A stretch of DNA of 64,000 bases from Bryum argenteum (Eukaryota; Streptophyta; Bryopsida; Bryales; Bryaceae), in assembly GCA_037043015.1 (NCBI GenBank), contig CM073326.1:20083345-20147344 (forward strand), written 5' to 3'. Positions within the stretch are counted from its first letter, which is position 1, and each line of letters begins with the position of its first letter. Below, piece by piece: positions 43,630-54,017 of the stretch. The notes under the pieces are model-generated. The model was not told the DNA's origin, did no database searches, and saw only the letters and a list, made by a program, of their open reading frames with translations. The translations under genes were made by a program, and so were the position numbers.

Positions 43630-44740
43630 ATTGAAAGGTGGGCCCACCACGTTCAAGCCTATGTTGAGTGGATTCCAAAATGGTAAGATGCATACTCATC
43701 GGACTCCGTATGGATGAGATATGCGCGGATGAAGTTCGTAGATTGTAAACTTCATCCGCTTGTATCTCATCCAATATGAGTCCAAATGTCACATTCTATG
43801 TAGGATTGGAACGAGTAATGGAGACTCTACGGCGTGGTATACTTTGGTTTTACGTGTGGAAGACCATTTGTATGGTCATAAACTCATGTGTATTGATAGT
43901 GTTTTTCGGAACTAGATGGGCTAAATGAATGGGTCCCACCACGATATAGCCAATGTTGAGGGGATTCCAAAATGGTAAGGTGCATACTCATCGGACTCCG
44001 TATGGATGAGAAATGCGCGGATGAAGGTTTGAAATTGCGAACTTCATCCGCTTGTATCTCATCCAATATGAGTCCAAATGTCACGTTCTATGTAGTATTG
44101 GAACGAGTAATGGAGACTCTACGGCGTGGTATACTTTGGTTTTACGTGTGGAAGATCATTTGTATGGTCATAAACTCATGTGTATTGATAGTGTTTTTGA
44201 GAACAAGCTGGGTTAAGTAAATGGGTCCCACCACGCTAAAGCCAATGTTGAGGGGATTCCAAAATGGTAAGGTGCATACTCATCGGACTCCGTTTGGATG
44301 AGAAATGCGCGGATGAAGGTTTGAAATTGCAAACTTCATCCGCTTGTATCTCATTCAATTTTAGTCCAAATGTCACGTGTCAGGTAGTATTGGAACGAGT
44401 ATTAAAGACTCTACGGTGTGGTATACTTGTATTTTACGTGGGGATGAATATTTGTGTGGTCATAAACTCATGAGTATAGATTATGTTATTTGGGACAAGA
44501 TGGGTTTAGTAATTGGGTCCCACCACAGTCAAGAATAGAGTATGCAGATTCCAAACTGGTTGTACTCGTCCAGATCGGACAATGTATGGTTGAAATATAC
44601 ATGGATGAAGTCTTAATTGTTCATACTTCATCCATACATATCTCATGCCTACAGAACCCGATTGGAGAACGCATTACATGTCTCAAATCCCCTCATTGTC
44701 TCCTAGAACGTGAGATTCATTTTGAAGGCCTATGATCGGC
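43630..44740 (+). repeat. 292-bp tandem repeat, three copies plus a degenerate fourth
   Basis: TCATCGGACTCCG starts at 43696, 43988 and 44280, exactly 292 bp apart. Copies share the GGGTCCCACCACG start, an inverted-repeat core (GCGGATGAAG ... CTTCATCCGC) and a CTACGGCGTGGTATACTT block. A fourth copy from about 44514 is shortened and diverged. A further piece lies at 53545-53690. Open frames of 66-82 codons recur in each unit but follow the repeat and have no known motif. Confidence 0.92.
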
Positions 44741-44892
44741 CGGACCCAATCACCTCAGATTGGGTCAATTGTTTGACGTCGTATCCATACGAAGGGCGAT
44801 TCAAAACGAAGGGTCTCTCGAGATGGTCGTCGTTAGTGTGGTTATGAAATGTTCTTGCACGCTATGATTGGATGTGGTAACCATGAATTATA

Positions 44893-44931
44893 TGTGGATG
44901 AAGTTTTGAGTTTTCAAACTTCATCCGCTCA
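44893..44931. repeat. Stray copy of the GGATGAAG hairpin
   Basis: GGATGAAGTTTTGAG followed by TTCAAACTTCATCC repeats the inverted core of the 292-bp unit outside the array, just left of the TTAA-flanked element. Confidence 0.6.
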
Positions 44932-44984
44932 TTACGGATGTATGGCAGGTTGAAATGGGGAATGATTTGCTCTCCCAAGGAGCT

Positions 44985-45926
44985 TTAACCCCTGGACGTC
45001 CCCTAGACAGAACTTCCACGTATTCCGCTCCCGCGCGATATCTCATGACAGTACCGAGGCATTTAAAGTTTCTGAAGTATGCAACTTTCCTCGCGTAGCA
45101 GCTGGAACACTCAGTGATCAAGACACGGCCAGATAGTGTCGGACCCTCCATTCTGGGTGCCTGAAATGCAGAGTTCAACTTTGAGCAAGTGATCAGAGAT
45201 AGTTGAGACCATATGCAACCTCCAAGAACTTTTTGAAAGTGTAACACTTCCGCACACCACCTTGAGAATCCATACGATACCGAATGCCTTCGAGCTCCTG
45301 CAAAATTGTGTAGCGAAAGTCCTGTTCCTGGAGAACTGATGTTCAAGTAGTAGCCAGCATCTAATAAGCGTCCGACACAACTGCGTAGGCTGATGCACGA
45401 CAGGTCCGATATACTGGTGTCCAACATGAGTGGACATCTATTGTTTACTCATTGTATACTGATCGCTCCGCTCATACTCAACTATCCAGTTTGCAAAAGC
45501 TGACGACAGAAACGGTGGTGCACATGGTACCGAAAGACATCGAAAAATCAACCTTTCAAGAAAAGGAAGTATCTTGCTATTGCTGGAAAAGATTACAGTG
45601 GTTGGACTTTCCGTCCCCACATTAACGAGAATACTGTATCGTCATATCGTCGATGTGGGCACCGAGGCTACATGCATGCGTTTTCTCCGGTGCGTCTGCA
45701 AATGCGAGAGGACAAGCTACCTGTCCTAAAATCTGCAAGTCAGAATCCGCGAGTTCTCAAGATGCGGCCCCATGCCAACCCCATTCTCAATTCCGCTCCC
45801 GCTGAATGCCTGAATCTTGGCCATTGCCAGGGTGGCTACCCCCTCTATTACAGTGGGTGGGTGTATATACACCGTAGACAAAAAAACTACGTGCCACAGC
45901 GGCACGCTCAGACGTCCAGGGGTTAA
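44985..45926. mobile_element. piggyBac-like non-autonomous element, 934 bp, TTAA target site
   Basis: TTAA (44985-44988) then CCCCTGGACGTC (44989-45000) is mirrored at the other end by GACGTCCAGGGG (45911-45922) then TTAA (45923-45926). A 12-bp perfect terminal inverted repeat starting CCCC inside duplicated TTAA is the hallmark of piggyBac-type insertion. The interior has minus-strand frames (45427-44921 and 45620-45438) and a plus frame 45672-45926 without transposase motifs, so it would need a transposase in trans. Confidence 0.65.
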
Positions 45927-45978
45927 GGAGGCCCTATGAGGTGGTAGTGTAATCTAGAAATATTGATTATTGATTGTT

Positions 45979-46079
45979 TTAAGTGATAGGCTCCAGGGAG
46001 CGAAGCGACCGAGCCAGCACCACCGCACCGGAGGTGTGGTGGTCATCTGATGACGCGAAGCGTCTTCAGTAACCGGCTA
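45979..46079 (+). repeat. 101-bp palindrome-rich element, copy 1
   Basis: From TTAAGTGATAGGCTCC to AACCGGCTA. It holds several stem-forming segments: GGCTC...GAGCC, CCACCGCACC-GGA-GGTGTGGTGG (46020-46042), and CTGATGACGC-GAA-GCGTCTTCAG (46047-46069). It is nearly identical to a second copy at 53696-53796. GC is high in an AT-rich setting. It is not a tRNA, and no family is recognised. Confidence 0.8.
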
Positions 46080-46083
46080 CAAA

Positions 46084-48137
46084 ACAAAAATTGAGAAGTT
46101 GCAATCGAATCTACATGGCGGAATGAATCTTGAATTTGGCCTTAAAGTCTATTTTGTATATAATTTTACGTGAATTATGATCAAAATACAGTCATGTCTG
46201 TATTTTAGAAATACTTCTTCAAAAATGTCATGCAAATCCCGGTAGTTTTCGTTAAATATTTGCACCTGTAAGTTGGAATTGCATCCACAGAATAGAATGC
46301 ATCATCAAATTCAAAGTAACCTGTGAATTGAATTTCATTTTACGTCCATCACAATCAAAATTCTCATGGCTGTATTTAAAAACTTCTACTTAAGAAAGGA
46401 CAGTCAATTGAGGCTATAACCTGAGTGTAAAATATTTACACCGATAACTTGGAATTCAGTACACTCGGAGAAGATCCCTTCAAATTGGCCTTAGCTTGTA
46501 CTTTCAATTTAATTTTGTAGGCATTATAATCAAAATACAGACTAAGCTGTATTTAAGCACTACTTTTCAAAAATGTAAATCAATTGAGTCTATTAAATGT
46601 AAATCTTTTGCTTCCATAAGTTGGAATTGAGTCCACATAGAGGAAGGTTCTTTGAATATGGCCTTAGGTCGTACTATGGAATGAATTTTATCCACAAAAT
46701 AATGCAAGTACAGTCATGGCTGTATTTAAGTCCTACTTTTCCATGATGTCATGCAAGTGAGTCTATATATTGTCAAAATTCTGCACGTGTAAGTTGGAAT
46801 TGGCTCCATATAGAGGATGGTCCCTTAAATTGGGCCTTAGCGTGTATTTTGGATTTAATTTTATAGCCATTTAAACTAAAGTACAGGCATGACTGTATTT
46901 AAGTCATACTTTTCTATGATGTCATGCAAGTGAGTCTATATATTGTGCAAATTCTGCACCTATAAGTTAGAATTGGCTCCATATAGAGGATGGTTTCTTG
47001 AATTTGGCCTTAGCTAGTACTTTAGATTAATTTTACAACCATTAAAAATAAAGTACAGCCATGGCTGTATGTAAGTCTTCCTTTTCCATGATATTAAGGA
47101 AGTGAGTTTATATATTGTTAAAATTCTGCACCTATAAGTTGGAATTGGCTCGATATAGGGGATGGTCCCTTGAATTTGGCCTTAGAGTATACTTTCGATT
47201 TAATTTTACAGCCGTTCAAAATAAAGTACAGCCATGGCTTTATTTAAGTCCTACTTTTCCAAAATGTCATGCAAGTGAGTCTATATATTGTCAAAATTCT
47301 GCACCTATAAGTTGGAATTGGCTCCACATAGAGGATGGTCCCTCAAATTGGGCCTTAGCGTGTACTTTGGATTGAATTTTACAGTCATGAAAAATCAAGT
47401 ACAGCCATGACCGTATTTAAGTCTTACTTTTCCATGATGTCATGCAAGTGAGTCTATATATTGTCAAAATTCTGCACCTATAAGTTGGAATTGGCTCCAT
47501 ATAGAGAATGGTCCCTTCAATTTGACCTTAGCAAGTTTAGGTTTAATTCTACAACCATTAAAAATAAAGTACAGCCATGGCTGTATGTAAGTCCTACTTT
47601 TCCATGATATTAAGCAAGTGAGTCTATATATTGTCAAAATTGTGCACCTATAAGTTGGAATGGGCTCCATATAAGGGATGGTCCCTTGATATTGGCCTTA
47701 GCGTGTACTTTGGATTTTATTTTACTGCCATTAAAAATAAAGTACAGCCATGACTGTATTTAAGTCTTACTTTTCCATGATATCAAGCAAGTGAGTCTAT
47801 ATATTGTCAAGATTCTGCACCTATAAGTTGGAATGGGCTCCATATAGAGGATGGTCTCTTGAATTTGGCCTTAGCGTGTACTTTATATTAAATTTTACAG
47901 CTATTATAATGAAAGTACAGCCATAGCTGTATTTTAGTCCTACTTTCCATGATGTCATGCAAGTGAGTCTATATATAGTCTAATTTCTGCACCTATAAGT
48001 TGGGATCGACTCCATATAAAGGAAGGGCTCTTGAATTTGGCCTTAGCGTGTTCTTTGGATTTAATTTTACAGACATTATAATCAAAGTGCAGCCATGACT
48101 ATATTTAAGCGTTACTTCTTAAAATTGTCGAGCATGT
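46084..48137 (+). repeat. ~173-bp tandem repeat array, block 1 (about 12 units)
   Basis: The phrase GCACCTATAAGTTGGAATTG recurs at 47128, 47301, 47474, 47644 and 47818 (spacing 170-174 bp). Each unit also holds TTGAATTTGGCCTTAGCGTG, a CAGCCATGGCTG palindrome and GTGAGTCTATATATTG. Left-hand units are more diverged. The array stops abruptly at GTGAG, immediately before the helicase exon at 48138. Confidence 0.92.
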
Positions 48138-50122
48138 GAGACAAGCCAAGAGACAAGCGGTTTTAGAAGCGGAGAAATGCTTGCGAGCTCTCTCTACTCT
48201 TGACATCGACACAAGAACTTTGACTCCGATTGGGATAGCCATGGCAGTGTATCCCATCAGTCCCCGGCATGCACCAATGATTTTAGCTGCACTTCATGCA
48301 TCTCAAGGGATGGATGAAAAAGGCCATATCGTGCTTGCATTTGCTGTTGCAGCAGCGGGTGCTTTGTGCTCCAGAATCCTTTTCTTCGAGATTCAGGTAC
48401 AAATTCATAATACTTGTAGTAGAAAAGGTATGCTATGATCCACAAGGGTGCTCACTGATCCCATCTTACTGATCCAGGTGTTGAAGTGGAGGATGCACCA
48501 GAAGTTACGGGTAAGAACGGGAAACACCAGCCTGAAAAGGAATCAAGTAAAGATGAGTTAACAGCAGAAGCGAAGAAGAAGAGGAAGCAGAGGCGAGCGG
48601 AAGCAGGGAGGGCTCATGGAAAATACCGCTCAGTGTTGTTAATGCAGTATGGGCTAATCAGAAGGGCGAGAATGAAGAGCAGGTTTGTGAGCTCAACTAT
48701 TTCCACGCGAAGACTATGCAAGAGATGTCTAAACTTCGTCAGCAGTTGTCTTAGCTAGTACTGCAGTATAGTCAAGATGCCGGTGAACAGTATGGTACTA
48801 GTTTGTCGAAGGAGTATCTCTTGGAGTGTGAACGAGCTTGGCACCGTAAGGACCAGGTGAAGTTGAACATCAACCAAGAAATGGTGCTTGAGCAGGCCAT
48901 TTGCACAGGTAGAGCTCTTTCTTTCTTCACTGCCTTCTGCTCATACACCTGTCTTACATCATCATCCATTTCAAAACTTGTTTGACATTGATGTGCAGGT
49001 TGGGCTGATAGTTTGGCTCACCGGCTCAGCGCACGAGAACGAGCTTTGATTGTAGAAGACGAAGGAAAACGGAAAGCTATCAGGTAACATGCCTTTAGCC
49101 GTAAAGCATTGGCAGGTTTGCATCAACTTTGAACGTTAACTTTCTGATTTCACAAATGATAAACATCCAACGGTCATAATTTAGCATGGCCCTTGTAGTA
49201 GTTTGGCTCAGGATCCTAAGGTAGGAAGTACTAAAAACTTGTAAAAATTTGATTAATACCTCCATTATTTGTACAAAGGGGTTGAAAATCACAGCTTTTG
49301 GTTTTCGAAGCTCGAAAATCACAAGGACTTATGGGTCAAGTTACTGGAAAAGTTTCATCACTTTCTGGACTCACTTTGTATGTGTCCACTTGTGCAGGTA
49401 TCAAGCATGTGCAGTGGAAGAAACGGTATTCCTTCACCCACCATCAGCACTAGCCAGGGAGGCACCGGAGTCTGTAGTCTTCAACGAGATCATTTCAACA
49501 GGGAAACCATACATGTGGGGAGTGACAGCCTGACAGGAGTGCAAGCGAATTGGTTAGTATCACATGCAGCTCCACTGTGCACATTCTCAAAGCCAGTAGC
49601 TGATCCACCACCATGGTACGACGCTGAGGCAGACACAAGGCATGTGCTGGGTGTTACCTACCTTTGGGCCTCTTCGCTGGAGCTTCCTCCTCATGCAGTA
49701 CCTCTAAAGAACAGCAAAGTCCGAGCTGCAGTCTTCGCTGCTGCCCTACTGGAGGGCAAAGTGGTACCTGGCTACCTGCCTTCCGTTCCTTGCTACCTTA
49801 CCTTGCAGCCGACCCGGCCATCATTCTTAAGCCAGAGTCTCATGGCCAAGTCCGGGTAGGAGAGCTTCTTCAGAAGCTCAGTGCTGTCGATACAGGACAG
49901 AAATTGGCTACCCCGTGGCAACGAGACCCTTCGTATTTGTATCCAGAGAGTCTCGCTTGGGTGCAGAGTAAGGAACAGGAGAAATTTAAGAAAGTTCGGG
50001 GACAAGCTCAGCAAGAAGCTACCATGCATAGGGCTGCCCTAAACCGTATAATAAAGCAGCGAAGAAGAAAACGTAGCTTTTTCTATCAAATTTTTGCCAG
50101 TCTGGGTCTTCAATCAAGCTGA
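48138..50122 (+). pseudogene. DHX37/FAS4-type DEAH RNA helicase, C-terminal third
   Basis: The family acts in nucleolar ribosomal RNA processing. Only the C-terminal HA2/OB region is present. Exon to 48396: AVLEAEKCLRAL, LTPIGIAMAVYPISPRHAPM and AFAVAAAGAL. Exon 48478-48908: a charged insert, TMQEMSKLRQQL and QAICTG. Exon 48999-49083: GWADSLAHRL. Exon 49398-50122: YQACAVEETVFLHPPSALAR, PYMWGVTA, LCTFSKPVADPPPWYD, SKVRAAVFAAALLEG, PAIILKPESHGQVRVGELL and a basic C-terminus. Introns are 81-314 bp. Breaks: TAG at 48752-48754 where CAG is expected, and frame changes near 48632, 49529 and 49770. The DEAH core is absent from the window. The fragment is bordered on both sides by the ~173-bp array, as if inserted there or lying after an array-filled intron. 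Confidence 0.85.
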
Positions 50123-50539
50123 CAGCATCTTTTGGAGCAAAATACTCCTTCGAAGGCCTGACGTGATGCCCATTTTATTGGACGAACTCATGCTCATGTG
50201 ATGGGCATTGACAGATGTTGATGGGCAGGACGGTACCATTGTTTTTACATGGATATTCCTTTCTGTTAGAAATGTCTGATTCAGGAATCTGTCAATTGCT
50301 GCAGTAAAAGTGGTGACTTTGCTGCAAGCTGATCAATTTTGTTTCTGATTTAGTGAGCGAGATATTAATTACAAGTCCTTTCAGGTCGTTCCTAGGGCAA
50401 CATCGATTTAGTTTGTGGTACTTCATTGGTAGTGCCGACAGTGCACTACGTGTATCGTGATTTGAAAGAGAGATCAACTCATATTGTGCGCTGTAACAAT
50501 TTTTTCAATGCATTGAGGTGGCTTTTTAGCAGGAATTAA
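50123..50539. other. Probable 3' flank of the helicase fragment
   Basis: No coding signal is seen. The sequence is unrelated to the flanking array and is probably the 3' UTR and downstream DNA carried with the helicase fragment. Confidence 0.4.
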
Positions 50540-50559
50540 TGGTGACATTGAAAACTGAA

Positions 50560-52098
50560 TTTAATTATTTACCCCATCTCATGTTATATACTATCCACTG
50601 AAATTTGCCACTCATGGCTGTATTTAAGCCCTACTTTTTAAGATTGTCGAGCAAGTGAGTCTATTAAATGTAAACTTTATGCTCCGAACAGTTGGAATTG
50701 AGTCCATTTAGAACAAGGTTCCTTGAATTTGGCCTTAGGGTGTACTATAGATTTAATTTTATCCACAATATAATGAAAGTAAAGTCATGGCTGTATTTAA
50801 GCTCTACTTTTCTAAGATTTCAAGCAAGTGAGTCTATAAATTGTAAAATTTTTGCACCGAGAAGTTGGAATTCACCCCATAAAGAGGAAGGTCCCTTGAA
50901 TTTCGCCTTAGCATGTCCTTTAAATTTCATTTTATCCACAATATAATCGAAGTACAGTTATGGCTGTATTTAAGCCTTACTTTTTAAAATTGTTGAGCAA
51001 GTGAGTCTATCAAATGTAAAAGATTTGCTTTGATAAGTTGGAATTGAGTCCACATACATGAAAGTCCCTTGAATTTGGCCTTAGCGTGTACTACGGATTT
51101 CATTTTACAGCCATTTTAATCAAGGTACAGTAATAACTGTATTTCAGCCCTACTTTTCTAAGATGTCAAGCAAGTGAGTCTATAAATTGTAAAACTTTTG
51201 CACCTATAAGTTGGTATTGAGTCCACTTAGAGGAGGGCCGCTTGAATTTGGCCTTAGGGCGTACTATGGATTTAATTTAATGGACAATATAATAAAAGTA
51301 CAGTCATGGCTGATTGGTTGTTTTTAAGCCTTACTTTTGAAAGATGTGAAGCCAGTGCGTGTATAGATTGGAAATTTTTTTGCACCGGTAAGTTGGAATT
51401 GTCTCCATATAGAGGAAGGTCCCTTGAAATTTGCCCTAGCCTGTACTTTCAATTTAATTTTATAGGCATTATAATCAAAGTACTGTCCTGACTGTATTTA
51501 ACCCTTACTTTTCAACAATCACAAGCCAGTGAGTCTATAAATTGTAAAATTTTTTGCACCTATAAGTTGGAATTAAGTCCACATAGAGGAAAGTCTCTTG
51601 AATTTGGCCTTAGAGTGTACTATGGATTTAATTTTATTCATATTAGAATGAAATTATAGTTTAGGTTGTATTTAAGTCCTTCTTTTTAAAATTGACGAGC
51701 AAGTGAGTTTATAAAGTTTACATTATTTGGAGCGATAAGTTGAAATTGACTCCGTAGAGAAGAAGGTCCTTTTAATTTGGCCTTAGCGTGTACTTTGGAT
51801 TCAATTTTGTCTACTTTATAATCAAATTGCATTCATGGCTGAATTTAAGCCTAAGTTTTCATAAAATTCAAGCAAGTAAGTCTACAGAGTGTAAAATTTT
51901 GCAGCGATAAGTTGGAATTAGGGCTTAGGTTTGGAAAGGACCCTTGGATTTGGCCTTGGCGTGTACTTTGGATTTAATTTTATTCACTTTATAATCAAAG
52001 TACAGTCCTGGTTGTATTTAAGCTGTACTTTTTAAAACCGTCAAGCAAGTGATCGAGTGTATAAAGTGTAAATTTTTTGCACTGGTAAGTTGGAAAAG
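50560..52098 (+). repeat. ~173-bp tandem repeat array, block 2 (about 9 units)
   Basis: Same unit as block 1 (AAGTTGGAATT, TTGAATTTGGCCTTAG, GGCTGTATTTAAGCC, AGCAAGTGAGTCTAT) in the same orientation, but more diverged between units. The last unit is interrupted at TTAA 52099 by a small TTAA-flanked element. Confidence 0.9.
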
Positions 52099-52347
52099 TT
52101 AACCCCTAAAGGATCTTGATGCAAAATTGTAAAAATGGACATTCCCTTACTTCAGGCCTGAAAACTCTTAATCTAAGAATTATTTGGTGTATCCAACCGT
52201 AGGATCTTGAAGTTAACTTAACCTTCGACTCACTTGCCAAAATTGAACCGTTGATTCTTCTTCATTTGTGAGATTATAATGGTCAAAGTTGGCTGAATTT
52301 TGGACGCCAAAAAGCAGTTTTCGCTTTCCTGGACCTTTAGGGGTTAA
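52099..52347. mobile_element. piggyBac-like MITE, 241 bp, TTAA target site
   Basis: TTAA (52099-52102) then CCCCTAAAGG (52103-52112) is mirrored by CCTTTAGGGG (52334-52343) then TTAA (52344-52347). The 10-bp inverted repeat shares the CCCC start with the 934-bp element at 44985. It is inserted in the end of the 173-bp array. No coding capacity. Confidence 0.65.
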
Positions 52348-53226
52348 GGTGTATGTTGCCACTAAATATGCAGAATTTACGATTCAACTTGAAAATTGGG
52401 TTTGTAATGGTTTTAGGGTGCCGGTTGTAAATAATTTATTTATTATTAATCACTTTCATAAACTGTACAAAGTTCTAGTATTACTTTGACCAATTTTACA
52501 TGACATCATGAGACTGAGAATTATTGGTGATTTCATACTATATTTGATTACTATAGGCACTTCCGATCATTTATGAGAATCATACTTCTTAAAGACACTG
52601 CTACTAACCCATTATTTGAATCGAACGCGACAGTTAAATCCCTCATTCCCCGCGTAATCTGAGAGTTAGCCAACTCTAAACCATGCATATAAAGGTCCAC
52701 TCAATATCATAGCCATAGCTCTACAAAAAAGAGAACCAAAATGAATTCGTTAGTGCTGAAGACCGCGTCGAAGGAACACTACCAAGACATCCATCACTGC
52801 AGGAACTTAAAAGACAATGGAAATAAGACAGTGTCAAGAAATTGACACAAAACTACCACACGGAACGATTCAAGCGTTCGAAGAAAGAGCATGATACAAA
52901 TACATAGGCAAATTGGATTTCGAGGGCAAGCAGAATAGATGTCCGCCAACGACGTTATGAAGAATGGAGGAGGTTACGAAAAAGAGGCTGGAATGGGATA
53001 GTGCCGGTCGCAAGTGACTTCTGATCGCACTTTGCTCAAAAGCTTCCCGGGAAAACTCACCATCAAAATACTAAAAGTGCATGAGGGATCACTACTAGCA
53101 TTGAATAAAAAGATATAGATTATTATTATGGTTTATAATTCCTCACCAATCGCGTTCTACAACCCTCTTTTTCTGACGTTGTTTTCGCACGTTCTAGCGG
53201 CAACTTCTACAACGCATATCTTATAG
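52348..53226. other. No gene recognised
   Basis: AT-rich to neutral sequence. The phrase TTGAATAAAAAGATAT with ATTATTATGGT occurs at about 53102 and again near 53663, so there is a short repeat relationship to the DNA just before the second palindromic element. Confidence 0.4.
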
Positions 53227-53250
53227 GTTTAGGGTTTAGGGTTTAGGCTA
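53227..53250 (+). repeat. Short telomere-like stretch (three TTTAGGG units)
   Basis: GGTTTAGGGTTTAGGGTTTAGG, followed by related GGGGTTCC phrases. A similar GGTTTAGGCTAACC phrase recurs near 53410, so about 53227-53480 contains two diverged copies of one ~180-bp sequence. Confidence 0.75.
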
Positions 53251-53544
53251 GCCTTTCGGATTTGGGGTTCCCCAGGGTTGAGTTACCTCCTTTTTGGGTT
53301 TTTAAGGGGCGTCACAAGGAGGACTGCAAAGAAAAAAAAACCGACACCTCCAAAAAAGCAGACTACCAAAGGTCCTTATGGTTTGGGGTAACGTTTCTAA
53401 AGGGTTAAGGGTTTAGGCTAACCTTAAGGGTTTGGGGTTCGTAAGGGTTGAAAGATCTGCTAGATTTGGATTTTTAAGGCGCGGTTTTAGGAGAATCGTA
53501 TGGAAAGGCAACCAAATCCAAAGGAAGCAGACTATGGTTCAGGT

Positions 53545-53690
53545 TTTCGACCGAAATGTCACGTTGTAGGTAGTATTAGGATGGGTATTGAAAACTCTAC
53601 GGCGTGGTATACTTTTATTTCACGTATGGAAGATTATTTGTATGGTCCTGAACTCATATGTATTGAATAAAAAGATATTTACTATTATTA
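53545..53690 (+). repeat. Fragment of the 292-bp repeat
   Basis: CCGAAATGTCACGTTGTAGG through CTACGGCGTGGTATACTTTT to AACTCATATGTATTGA matches the right half of the 292-bp unit. It lies directly before the second palindromic element. Confidence 0.85.
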
Positions 53691-53695
53691 TGGTC

Positions 53696-53796
53696 TTAAG
53701 TGATAGGCTCCAGGGAGCGAAGCGACCGAGCCAGCACCACCACGCCGAAGGTGTGGTGGTCATCTGATGACGCGAAGCGTCTTCAGTAATCGGCTA
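53696..53796 (+). repeat. 101-bp palindrome-rich element, copy 2
   Basis: Same length and order as the copy at 45979. Differences are few: the central stem reads CCACCACGCC-GAA-GGTGTGGTGG, and the end reads AATCGGCTA. The CTGATGACGC-GAA-GCGTCTTCAG stem is unchanged. Confidence 0.8.
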
Positions 53797-54017
53797 GTAC
53801 ATATATAGCCGTAATGTTATTTCATAAATAAGATGGCATCATAATCCAACCTTGTACCAATCGCTTTTCATGTTTTGTCAAGAAGCTGTTGGATTTAGGG
53901 GCGAGGCTGACTGATCGATACGAGCTTCATACATGTCGAGACGGTAACTATGGATACCACGACTTGAACGCATTACTGTAGAGTCTCCTCCTGATGATTT
54001 ACAAATGCAGCATTCAA

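Noticed and set aside
43884..44473. Recurring 66-82-codon ORFs in the 292-bp repeat
   Set aside because: The same frame recurs because the repeat recurs. It is not kept in the fourth copy, and no motif is present.
46047..46069. Hammerhead ribozyme suggested by CTGATGA in the palindromic element
   Set aside because: The required GAAA and the stem III/cleavage-site arrangement are missing after the CGC-GAA-GCG stem. It is only a hairpin.
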